A stretch of 12,895 nucleotides of DNA from contig QIKU01000091.1 in NCBI GenBank assembly GCA_003232015.1, positions 1-12,895 on the forward strand, in the 5' to 3' direction. Of this stretch, positions 6,657 to 12,895 are shown in pieces. The stretch's first letter is position 1, and each line of letters starts with the position of its first letter. The stretch comes from Gammaproteobacteria bacterium (lineage in GTDB: Bacteria > Pseudomonadota > Gammaproteobacteria > UBA6429). A model generated the notes under the pieces. That model saw only the letters and a program-made list of their open reading frames with translations. It searched no databases and was not told where the DNA came from. Both the position numbers and the translations under genes were made by a program.

Positions 6657-7730
6657 ATGAGTAAAATAAAAGTACTTATTGTTGATGATTCTGCGCTTGT
6701 CAGGAAAATACTCACTGAAATATTAAATTCAGATAAAGAGATTGAGGTTGTCGGTACCGCTCAAGATCCCCTTATTGCGCGTGACAAAATTAAGCAACTT
6801 AAACCCGATGTCATTACCCTTGACGTTGAAATGCCCCGAATGGATGGTGTTACCTTTTTGCGTAACTTAATGCGTTTGCATCCTTTACCTGTTGTAATGA
6901 TTTCATCCCTAACCGAAAAGGGTGCTGATATTACCTTCGATGCACTTGAAGCCGGTGCCATTGATTTTGTTGCCAAGCCAAAAATTGATGTTAAAGACGG
7001 TTTGCAGGAATACACCGAAGAAATTGTCGAAAAAGTAAAATCCGCTTCTAAAGCGAAAGTCGGTATGGTTTCAACCAGCAGCGCAACCACTATACCTGTT
7101 GAGAAAAAACTCTCAGCCGACAGCGTTATACAAAAGAAAACAGGTAAAAAACGCTTTAAAACAACCGATCAGATTATTGCCTTAGGCGCATCCACCGGCG
7201 GTACCGAAGCCATCAAAGAAGTGTTGATACAAATGCCGCCTGATTCCCCCGGAATAGTCATTAGTCAGCATATTCCAGAAGCGTTTAGTGGCCCTTTCGC
7301 AGAACGCATGAATGGCGTGTCGGCGATGACGGTCTGTGAGGCAAAAGATGGCCAGCAAATTTTGCCGGGCCATGTTTATATTGCCCCTGGCAGTCATCAT
7401 TTACTGGTCGAGCGGAATGGCGCCCAGTATATCTGCCGCTTAAATGACGGTGAACGGGTTAATCGTCATAAACCCAGCGTCGATGTGATGTTTCGTTCGG
7501 TTGCTCAGAATGTGGGCCCCAATGCCATTGGTGTTATCCTCACCGGAATGGGGGATGATGGCGCTAAAGGTCTGCTGGAAATGAAGGAAACTGGGGCAAA
7601 AACCATGGTGCAGGACGAAAAAACCAGTGTTGTATGGGGTATGCCAGGCTCTGCTGCAAAATTAGGCGCGGCTGATAACGAATATCCTTTAAATCAGATT
7701 GCGACCAATATTGTGAAATTGGTTGATTAA
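6657..7730 (+). CDS. cheB: Chemotaxis response regulator methylesterase CheB
   Basis: CheB removes methyl groups from receptors when phosphorylated by CheA. The 357 residues have a receiver domain (Asp10/Asp11, phospho-acceptor Asp56 in TLDVEMP, Lys108 in FVAKPK), a basic, Ser/Thr-rich linker (about 130-170), and a methylesterase domain. The esterase triad is Ser179 in [11 protein letters not shown], His205 in [13 protein letters not shown] and Asp301 in [10 protein letters not shown]. All key residues are present. The ATG at 6657 is 10 bases from AGGGA (6642-6646). It is the last gene of the packed che operon; the next gene starts 192 bases on. Confidence 0.96.
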   Translation: MSKIKVLIVDDSALVRKILTEILNSDKEIEVVGTAQDPLIARDKIKQLKPDVITLDVEMPRMDGVTFLRNLMRLHPLPVVMISSLTEKGADITFDALEAGAIDFVAKPKIDVKDGLQEYTEEIVEKVKSASKAKVGMVSTSSATTIPVEKKLSADSVIQKKTGKKRFKTTDQIIALGASTGGTEAIKEVLIQMPPDSPGIVISQHIPEAFSGPFAERMNGVSAMTVCEAKDGQQILPGHVYIAPGSHHLLVERNGAQYICRLNDGERVNRHKPSVDVMFRSVAQNVGPNAIGVILTGMGDDGAKGLLEMKETGAKTMVQDEKTSVVWGMPGSAAKLGAADNEYPLNQIATNIVKLVD

Positions 7731-7753
7731 GAGGTTTTTGCCTTATTGCTTCC

Positions 7754-7783
7754 TTGTGCCCTCACTAATGCTAAGTTTATACA
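7754..7783 (+). promoter_or_regulatory. Weak candidate promoter before fliA
   Basis: TTGTGC (7754-7759) and TATACA (7778-7783) are separated by 18 bases in the AT-rich gap between cheB and fliA. Both boxes are imperfect. The gap has no recognisable sigma-54 or sigma-28 promoter. Confidence 0.22.
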
Positions 7784-7785
7784 TA

Positions 7786-7871
7786 TAAATTAAAACGGTA
7801 CAGATTTTGCTTTGTATTTACCTAAGTCATGCGTTTCAGTACGTAAATGCATGATTTGGTAAATTAAAACG
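7786..7871. repeat. 12-base direct repeats flanking the stem-loop
   Basis: TAAATTAAAACG occurs at 7786-7797 and again at 7860-7871, a 74-base period. The second copy overlaps the outer end of the stem. The arrangement could be a remnant of a tiny insertion or paired binding sites; chance in AT-rich DNA is also possible. Confidence 0.4.
7816..7864 (+). other. Long stem-loop in the cheB-fliA gap
   Basis: Bases 7816-7836 can pair with 7845-7864 to give 20 pairs with one bulged base (T7823), two G-U wobbles (7826/7855 and 7833/7848) and an 8-base loop (7837-7844). The wobbles suggest selection at RNA level on the plus strand. No T-tract follows, so it does not look like a standard intrinsic terminator. 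It probably lies in the fliA leader, where it could affect stability, processing or translation. Confidence 0.55.
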
Positions 7872-7886
7872 CAACAACATTGTTGC
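7871..7886. promoter_or_regulatory. Palindrome, possible operator upstream of fliA
   Basis: GCAACAA-CA-TTGTTGC is a perfect inverted repeat with 7-base arms and a 2-base centre, 36 bases before the fliA ATG. Its size and symmetry suit a dimeric regulator. I cannot assign a protein to it. Confidence 0.35.
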
Positions 7887-7922
7887 TCAGTTCAATGCAG
7901 GTACGAGAGAAGAGCGCAAGGC

Positions 7923-8648
7923 ATGCAGCCGATAAAAATACAAGAACAAGCAAAAGCACAAAGCCTGGTAGAAGAATATTCAGATCTGGTTCGGCGGATT
8001 GCCTACCATCTTATCACCCGTCTTCCGGCAAGCGTTATTGCCGATGATTTAATTCAGTCTGGTTTGCTAGGTTTACTGGATGCAGCCGAACACTATGATA
8101 TATCGCAGGGCGCGTCTTTCCAAACCTATGCCACTATTCGAATTCGTGGTGCAATGCTGGACGAGTTAAGGCGCAATGACTGGGCACCCAAATCCGTCCA
8201 TAAAAAAGCCCGTGACGTAATGGCGGCCATTCAAAAAATTGAGAACAGAACCGGCCGTGATGCCCGTAACAGTGAAGTGGCAAAAGAGATGGGCTTAACA
8301 CTTGCCGAGTATCACCATATTTTACAGGAAACAAACAGCTGCCGTATTCTGAACTTTGTTGACTTAGGTGTTGATGAGGACTGTGTCACCAGCCATGCAT
8401 CTAAAACAGCAACGCCTTTAGATGGTATGCAGTCGCAAGAGTTTAAAGCACAACTGGTTGAAGCGATTCGTAATTTGCCAGACCGTGAAGCTTTGGTGAT
8501 AAGCCTGTATTACGATGAAGAAATGAATCTGCGCGAAATTGGTTGCGTATTGGATGTGAGCGAGTCACGAGTGAGTCAGTTATTAAGTCAGGCACATTTG
8601 CGGATGCGAATGTGGTTAACTCAAAAAGAAGAAGAAACCGTAGGCTAA
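7923..8648 (+). CDS. fliA: RNA polymerase sigma-28 factor FliA (flagellar/chemotaxis)
   Basis: The 241-residue product matches FliA across its length. Region 2 contains RLPASVIADDLIQSGLLGLLDA (near 34-55) and SFQTYATIRIRGAMLDELR (near 65-83), followed by the DWAPKSVHKKAR region 3 start. Region 4 has LPDREALVISLYYDEEMNLREIG and the helix-turn-helix SESRVSQLLSQA. FliA directs transcription of late flagellar and chemotaxis genes and is normally held by FlgM. The ATG lies close to AAGG (7918-7921), too near for an ideal site; AGAG-rich sequence further up may serve. fliA often sits near flhF/fleN-cheY; here it follows cheB of a receptor-containing che operon. A sigma-28-type promoter occurs in this window at 11170. 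Confidence 0.95.
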   Translation: MQPIKIQEQAKAQSLVEEYSDLVRRIAYHLITRLPASVIADDLIQSGLLGLLDAAEHYDISQGASFQTYATIRIRGAMLDELRRNDWAPKSVHKKARDVMAAIQKIENRTGRDARNSEVAKEMGLTLAEYHHILQETNSCRILNFVDLGVDEDCVTSHASKTATPLDGMQSQEFKAQLVEAIRNLPDREALVISLYYDEEMNLREIGCVLDVSESRVSQLLSQAHLRMRMWLTQKEEETVG

Positions 8649-8733
8649 GTTGTATCTTTGCTGAGCGAGCTGCTATATCACTATATTCCGATAAACTTAA
8701 AGTGACCAACTCGACAAAACGCCGTTTTTTTAA

Positions 8734-8761
8734 CTGAAAACAACATTTTACTGTCTATACT
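8734..8761 (+). promoter_or_regulatory. Candidate sigma-70 promoter for the membrane protein-VWA pair
   Basis: CTGAAA (8734-8739) and TATACT (8756-8761) are spaced by 16 bases in the 250-base gap after fliA. The -10 box is good and the -35 box is partial. Apart from a weak A/T stem followed by T7 at 8716-8731, nothing else stands out in this gap. Confidence 0.35.
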
Positions 8762-8898
8762 ATTATATACATTTACATTCCCCACGCATTCTTTGTTATT
8801 GGTCTGTGAACCACTCGCTGGTGCTCGCATTAGAAACCAATTATCTTTCATGCAAGGGGAATAACAATAATAATTATACCAATACTTAGGAGTTGGCT

Positions 8899-10314
8899 AT
8901 GTCGTTTTTGGACTCACTTGGGTTAAATCCTGTTATTGCGATTTTACTGGTGGCGATTGTTGCCATTGTGGTGCTTTATATTTCACGGCAGCCAGCACAT
9001 CGCGCCATTATTTCATTGAGCCGTGTGGTACACAATGCTATGCGTTTAAGTGCGCAATCGGTGATGAGTGTCGAGTCACGTCTTGCTAATCGTAATCGCG
9101 AAGTTTTATTAGCGGCAGGTCGGGAAGCAGCAGAACGCATGATTGAACGGGAGTTCGAGCGTATTGATGCGACTGTGCGGCGTGACCTTGCCGAATATCC
9201 TGCAATGCATCGCTTGTTACACGAAGAAATAACCGCGATAGAAGAAGACTATCAGGCCAGTATTGAAGTTCCCCCTGAGCCGCCGGGCTGGATTAAGGCG
9301 GTTGAAGCCGTCGCAAAAATTCCATCCAAAGGCGATCCGATGGTGGGGAATATTCTCGAAGACATCCACCACTCGCTCATTAAGGCGAATACGAGTGCTA
9401 TTGAAGAGTATCGCAAAGCCAGCCATAAACGTCACGACCGGCTGCGCAGTATGATGCCACACTGGCGTAAAGTTTTAACGGTGCTGAGCAGCGTTGATAA
9501 AAATGTCACCAGTATTTTGTCGCGCTCACAAACCATTGACCGCCATATGGGTGTGTATGAAAATATGGTTAAAGGAACCGATCAGGCAGTACGTATGTTG
9601 TCGTCATCGTCCTTGCAACATTTTTTCACTTCACTGGTGGTGATGGTGATTGCGGCGGGCATTGCAATGGTCAATTTTCAGTTAATTGCACGTCCAATGT
9701 CAGAAATGGTGGGGGGTACGACCAGTTTGTTTTTAGGTTTTCAGCTTAACCAGGTTGCCGCCATGATTATGATCCTGGTTGAAATAACCTTAGGCATTTT
9801 CCTGATGGAATCGTTACGCATCACCAAGTTATTTCCTGTTGTGGGCGCATTAAATGATAAGTTACGCATTCGTATTGCCTGGTTTTTGTTTGCGATGCTT
9901 TTTTCTTTAGCAAGCATTGAAGCGGGTCTGGGTTTTACCCGTGAAATCTTAATGGAAGCCGATCAGGCAACCGGTGCCTTGCTTCGGGGCGATGTGGGTG
10001 GTGCGCTTATGATGGATAGCTCGATAACCTGGATTACAACGGGCTCACAAATGGCACTGGGTTTTATTTTGCCCTTTGTTTTAATGTTTGTTGCCATACC
10101 ATTTGAGACTTTTGTGCAGTCTTTCCGGACGGTGCTGGGTATTGTCGGCGTTGGTTTTTTACGTGCATTTGCCTGGTTCTTACGGTTTATTGGTACAGTC
10201 TTTAAGTTTCTTGGAAAGTCGTTGTTACATGTATACGACTTAATTATATTTTTACCGCTGTTTATTGAGCAAAAGGTAAAAGCCGCTTCAGCCAGTCATT
10301 CTGTAAGCAGATAA
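8899..10314 (+). CDS. Multi-pass membrane protein with large helical loop, unknown
   Basis: I do not recognise this 471-residue protein. It has an N-terminal membrane helix (about 11-28), a charged helical region with coiled-coil character (about 40-235, rich in Arg and Glu), and four or five further membrane helices (about 241-262, 284-304, 326-345, 380-402 and possibly 410-435). A Pro-rich break, EVPPEPPG, lies at 123-130. The C-terminus is short and polar. ATG 8899 is chosen because AGGAG (8888-8892) is 6 bases upstream; the TTG two codons earlier is too close. The layout superficially recalls ion-channel scaffolds of the MotA/TolQ or ZorA kind, but I see no motif that proves it. It is followed by a VWA lipoprotein after 34 bases, so the two are likely co-transcribed and may form an envelope complex. 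Confidence 0.85.
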   Translation: MSFLDSLGLNPVIAILLVAIVAIVVLYISRQPAHRAIISLSRVVHNAMRLSAQSVMSVESRLANRNREVLLAAGREAAERMIEREFERIDATVRRDLAEYPAMHRLLHEEITAIEEDYQASIEVPPEPPGWIKAVEAVAKIPSKGDPMVGNILEDIHHSLIKANTSAIEEYRKASHKRHDRLRSMMPHWRKVLTVLSSVDKNVTSILSRSQTIDRHMGVYENMVKGTDQAVRMLSSSSLQHFFTSLVVMVIAAGIAMVNFQLIARPMSEMVGGTTSLFLGFQLNQVAAMIMILVEITLGIFLMESLRITKLFPVVGALNDKLRIRIAWFLFAMLFSLASIEAGLGFTREILMEADQATGALLRGDVGGALMMDSSITWITTGSQMALGFILPFVLMFVAIPFETFVQSFRTVLGIVGVGFLRAFAWFLRFIGTVFKFLGKSLLHVYDLIIFLPLFIEQKVKAASASHSVSR

Positions 10315-10348
10315 CTATCTTATTTGAATATAAAATGGGAATAAAAAA

Positions 10349-11002
10349 ATGAAAATCATAAAATCCTTCTTATTAGCCTTGAGTATGCTTGTGTTATTTG
10401 CCTGCTCGGCTGAACAAACGGGGCCAAGAACACACGGTGTTTATATGCTACTTGATACATCAGGTACTTATACAAGCGAGCTCAATCAGGCGCAGCGTGT
10501 TATCAGTTATTCATTATTAAAATTGAAGCCAGGTGATTCTTTTGCTGTTGCAAGGGTTGATACCGGTAGTTTTAGCGAAAAAGATATTATTGCAAAGGTT
10601 ACTTTTGAAGATCGTCCCAGCCGGATGAACCAGCAAAAACGTGTATTTCTGGAAAAAATTGATAAATTTGTAAAAAGTGTCAAAGGCAGTGCCTATACAG
10701 ATATTACGGGTGGTATTTTGCAAGCCATTGAGTTTTTAAATGAGAGAAATCCGGGTAAAAAAACGATTTTAATCTTTTCAGATTTAAAGGAAGAACTGCG
10801 CAAAGGTTATAAGCGAGATATTGATTTTCAAATGCAGGGCTATCGGGTGATTGCATTAAATGTAACTAAATTACGCAGTGATAATATCGACCCGAAAGAG
10901 TATCTTGACCGCCTTGAAAACTGGCGTTTACGCGTTGAATCGGGTGGGGGTGAGTGGAAGGTCATCAATGATTTAGAGCGACTGGAAGCTTTGTTTGGTT
11001 AG
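10349..11002 (+). CDS. Von Willebrand factor A domain lipoprotein
   Basis: The 217-residue protein starts with a lipoprotein signal: basic MKIIK, a hydrophobic core, and lipobox LFAC with Cys19. Ser at +2 favours outer-membrane sorting. The mature part is one VWA domain with all metal-site (MIDAS) elements: DTSGT at 36-40 (Asp36, Ser38, Thr40), Thr117 in AYTDI, and Asp145 in IFSDLKEE. Metal-dependent VWA domains bind protein partners. The last part (about 180-217) is a charged helix with no named match. A GGGA site 8 bases before the ATG fits. Its partner is probably the upstream membrane protein. The strong terminator at 11032 ends the unit. The family is clear; the function is not. Confidence 0.88.
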   Translation: MKIIKSFLLALSMLVLFACSAEQTGPRTHGVYMLLDTSGTYTSELNQAQRVISYSLLKLKPGDSFAVARVDTGSFSEKDIIAKVTFEDRPSRMNQQKRVFLEKIDKFVKSVKGSAYTDITGGILQAIEFLNERNPGKKTILIFSDLKEELRKGYKRDIDFQMQGYRVIALNVTKLRSDNIDPKEYLDRLENWRLRVESGGGEWKVINDLERLEALFG

Positions 11003-11031
11003 CATCTGCTATATTTCTTTCAAGTAAAAGG

Positions 11032-11059
11032 GGCTGTGCATCATCTGCGCAGCCTTTTT
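11032..11059 (+). terminator. Intrinsic terminator after the VWA lipoprotein gene
   Basis: GGCTGTGCA (11032-11040) pairs with TGCGCAGCC (11046-11054) across a 5-base loop, with one G-U wobble, followed by TTTTT (11055-11059). It is a textbook rho-independent terminator and separates the membrane protein-VWA unit from the next transcription unit. Confidence 0.88.
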
Positions 11060-11169
11060 CTGTTTTCGTACGCCGAAATATCTGTAACCCACTGAATTTA
11101 TTCTATAATTTTACTGATTGAGTCGTTGCCCATCCAGCTTTACTTTACCGGGTGTTTGCAACATTATTA

Positions 11170-11196
11170 TAAAGTTATCTTGGCTTTGGCCGATAA
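11170..11196 (+). promoter_or_regulatory. Sigma-28 (FliA) promoter upstream of the DUF1249-SPOR pair
   Basis: TAAAGTTA (11170-11177), an exact 11-base spacer, and GCCGATAA (11189-11196) match the enterobacterial FliA consensus TAAAGTTT-N11-GCCGATAA in 15 of 16 positions. Transcription would start near 11203 and give a leader of about 57 bases before the DUF1249 start. The leader contains a short CCGG hairpin (11209-11224) with a T6 loop. The fliA gene is in the same window. Confidence 0.8.
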
Positions 11197-11259
11197 AATA
11201 GATAGTTGCCGGCGTTTTTTCCGGTTTAATGAACGACTTTAAAGCATTTGGAATCAGGT

Positions 11260-11739
11260 ATGGCTTTTACCCAATATTCTCGCCCCAACCCCATGCTCTG
11301 GTATGAGATGAATTACCATGCCTTATTACAGCTTGTGCCTGAATTGAGAATGGATATTACAAAGCCAGTTAGTTCTCAGTCTGGTTGCATATTTAATAAT
11401 AGCTTCAGTGCTGATTTTGATATGGCGGGAGCCCGTTTAAGTATTCGCCTTTTAGAAGTGAATCGTTATACCCAACATTTTCAGGTAATCAACCATTTTA
11501 AAACAGACAAAAAACTGTTGCCGGCTTTGTGCCTGAATGTGCGCGCTTACCATGACGCTTCGGTTGTTGAAGTTATTTCATGCTCAGGTATCACAAAGCT
11601 ATTACCTGACTATACTTATCCTAATGAACAAATGCTGTTAAAAGATGAAAAGCGGCAGGCGAATCAATTGTTATTTGAATGGTTGTCGAGCGCTAAAGTC
11701 TATTACAGATTTGAACCGGTGAAACAAAAAGTATGTTAA
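11260..11739 (+). CDS. yqiB: DUF1249 family protein (YqiB-like)
   Basis: The 159-residue protein matches E. coli YqiB in its second half: LSIRLLEVNRYTQHF, LNVRAYHDASVVEVISC, DYTYPNEQMLLKDEKRQANQLLFEWL. The family's biochemical role is unknown; in enterobacteria the gene lies beside cpdA and nudF, which are absent here. ATG 11260 is chosen over TTG 11248 because it starts the natural MAFTQYSRPNPMLWYEMN sequence and has a GGA site 7 bases upstream. No signal peptide or membrane helix is seen, so it is probably cytosolic. A sigma-28 promoter sits directly upstream, which suggests co-expression with flagellar genes. The 3' end overlaps the SPOR gene by 7 bases. Confidence 0.9.
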   Translation: MAFTQYSRPNPMLWYEMNYHALLQLVPELRMDITKPVSSQSGCIFNNSFSADFDMAGARLSIRLLEVNRYTQHFQVINHFKTDKKLLPALCLNVRAYHDASVVEVISCSGITKLLPDYTYPNEQMLLKDEKRQANQLLFEWLSSAKVYYRFEPVKQKVC

Positions 11740-12368
11740 AACGAATACAGTTTATTTTATTTGTTGTTATTTTCTTTGCTGCTTCAATGCGTGCTTATGC
11801 TGATTTAAGTAAAGACGCAATGGATGCCCTTATAAATGAAAATTACAAAACTGCAGTGCCATTATTAAAGCGTCTGGCACAGCAAGGCAACCCCAGTGCA
11901 AACTATAATCTGGCCTTACTGTATAAAGAGGGCAGGGGCGTTATTGCCAATGCGAGAAAATCCAATGCTTATTTTTCAAATGCAGCACATCGTGGTCTGG
12001 TCGATGGCTATCGAAAATTGTCTGCGAGTAGTATTACACCGATTTCAGCTCGCAATACGGTTGCCGCACGGCACTTAGACCCTCAAGAATGGGTTAAGGC
12101 ACAAAACCCCGGTTTTTATACCTTACAATTAGCCAGTAGCACGAATGCAAAATTAATTAAAAAGTATTTTGATGAGAATAGCTTAACGGGAAAGGCGGGT
12201 TATTATAAAAACAAACGTGAAGGTGAATACTGGTATGCACTTGTTTTTGGTGCTTACCCTAGCGTGGCAGCAGCCAATGTCGCGATTGCAACACTACCCA
12301 AAGATTTAAAAAAATGGTCACCCTGGGTGCGTAAGCTTAAAAGTATTCACCGGATTATGACGCCGTAG
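11733..12368 (+). CDS. Periplasmic Sel1-repeat and SPOR-domain protein
   Basis: The 211-residue product begins with a cleavable signal peptide (core IQFILFVVIFFAASM, likely cut after AYA at residue 23). Residues 28-95 hold one to two Sel1/TPR-like repeats (AVPLLKRLAQQGNPSANYNLALLYKEGRGV, then NAYFSNAAHRGLVDGYRKL). Residues about 126-206 form a SPOR domain (FYTLQLASSTNAKLIKKYF, YWYALVFGAYPSVAAA). SPOR domains bind glycan strands stripped of stem peptides at division sites, and Sel1 repeats bind proteins, so a role in septal or polar envelope organisation is plausible (inference). Its ATG overlaps the DUF1249 stop by 7 bases, so both should be expressed from the sigma-28 promoter. Confidence 0.88.
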   Translation: MLKRIQFILFVVIFFAASMRAYADLSKDAMDALINENYKTAVPLLKRLAQQGNPSANYNLALLYKEGRGVIANARKSNAYFSNAAHRGLVDGYRKLSASSITPISARNTVAARHLDPQEWVKAQNPGFYTLQLASSTNAKLIKKYFDENSLTGKAGYYKNKREGEYWYALVFGAYPSVAAANVAIATLPKDLKKWSPWVRKLKSIHRIMTP

Positions 12369-12423
12369 TTAGAATCCGTTCTATTTTAAAGCCTGATTGA
12401 ATCATCAGTAATAAATTCAGCAT

Positions 12424-12858
12424 TCACGGTGAGTTTTTTTGACGCTCAATATGTTCGGTGTCAACCACATTCCCCTGATTAATCCCTTCACATCGTGTTA
12501 CTTCGTTATTCCATTTATCTTCACTGATTAAAATTTCCGGCCAGAAAGGATAGCTTCGGCATTGCGTTGGACGCACTGGATAGATGCTGCACTTACCTTT
12601 TTTGTTCAGAAGTATGCAATATCCTTTCGCTTTTATCACCTCAATGAGGTTACTCTTTTTCATGCGAATACCGTAACCATGGTCAACTAGCTTGATTAAA
12701 TAATCACGTTTAAATATTTTGGTGTCGACATTCATATAGGCTACTATTTCTTCAATCTCCTGTGAATTTGCTCGAACATAAGCATATTTATCGCCATAGC
12801 AGCATTGGCTACATTGTGTGCACTTAAAACGTATAGGGGTTGTATGATAAAAATCCAT
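12424..12858 (-). CDS. YkgJ-family cysteine cluster protein
   Basis: The 144-residue protein has the family's eight cysteines: Cys13, 16, 19 and 20 in FKCTQCSQCC, then Cys81, Cys90, Cys100 and Cys123 in the pattern GYCILL, GKCSIYPVRPTQCRSYPFWP, and TRCEG. These are expected to bind metal, zinc or an iron-sulphur cluster. The exact role of the family is not settled. It is convergent with the SPOR gene (55 bases apart, no clear terminator between them). The ATG at 12858 has a poor ribosome binding site, but the length and the start just before the first Cys motif fit the family. Only 37 bases of upstream sequence are in the window, so its promoter cannot be judged. Confidence 0.9.
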   Translation of the reverse strand: MDFYHTTPIRFKCTQCSQCCYGDKYAYVRANSQEIEEIVAYMNVDTKIFKRDYLIKLVDHGYGIRMKKSNLIEVIKAKGYCILLNKKGKCSIYPVRPTQCRSYPFWPEILISEDKWNNEVTRCEGINQGNVVDTEHIERQKNSP

Positions 12859-12895
12859 GGTTGAAAATATTTTTTGTAATCAGTGTAGTTTACAC

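Noticed and set aside
8686..8726. TCCGATAA and TAAAGTGA...GCCG after fliA as sigma-28 promoter parts
   Set aside because: TCCGATAA has no -35 element at N11, and TAAAGTGA is four bases too far from the following GCCG. The parts do not combine into a promoter.
8716..8731. AAAAC-GCC-GTTTT followed by T-run as fliA terminator
   Set aside because: The stem is only five mostly A-T pairs with a 3-base loop, too weak to call.
12369..12423. Bidirectional terminator between the SPOR and YkgJ-family genes
   Set aside because: Only short imperfect stems are found (for example CTGAT/ATCAG), and the T-run near 12431 is not preceded by a stable hairpin.
1..12895. CRISPR array, tRNA or rRNA genes, insertion sequences
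   Set aside because: No regularly spaced repeats, no cloverleaf or ribosomal sequence, and no transposase-like frame were seen.

Overview
The window reads as a chromosomal segment of a flagellated gammaproteobacterium with moderately AT-rich DNA (by eye near 43% GC). Grounds: a Tsr/Aer2-type cytoplasmic chemoreceptor operon with CheD and CheB, a FliA sigma factor, a YqiB-type DUF1249 protein, a SPOR protein and a YkgJ-family protein. I cannot name the genus.

Layout. 1-7730 (+) is one tightly packed chemosensory operon: the 3' end of cheA, cheW, a possible 55-residue small ORF, parA, a STAS gene with a lysine-rich N-terminal tail, a chemoreceptor, cheR, cheD and cheB. The order cheA-cheW-receptor-cheR-cheD-cheB matches the Pseudomonas aeruginosa che2 (Aer2) cluster, with parA and the STAS gene added between cheW and the receptor. 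The receptor has no membrane segment. It carries an N-terminal globin of the Vitreoscilla haemoglobin/flavohaemoglobin type, two Aer2-like PAS domains, HAMP repeats and a Tsr-like signalling hairpin that ends in a CheR-tethering pentapeptide. After a structured 190-base gap comes fliA (7923-8648).

8899-11002 (+) encodes a multi-pass membrane protein followed by a von Willebrand A lipoprotein. I do not recognise this pair as a named system. It closes with a clear intrinsic terminator (11032-11059). 11170-11196 is a near-perfect FliA (sigma-28) promoter that precedes an overlapping pair, DUF1249 (yqiB-like) and a Sel1/SPOR periplasmic protein. The window ends with a convergent YkgJ-family cysteine-cluster gene on the minus strand.

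How it may work together (inference): the receptor senses O2 or another gas through haem, CheW/CheA relay the signal, and CheR/CheB/CheD adapt the receptor. ParA and the basic-tailed STAS protein are candidates for placing the cytoplasmic array in the cell. FliA links the locus to flagellar gene control and probably also transcribes the DUF1249-SPOR pair. The most notable points are the globin-PAS-PAS receptor, the ParA/basic-tail STAS pair, two in-frame internal starts with good ribosome binding sites at domain junctions, and the sigma-28 promoter in front of non-flagellar genes.
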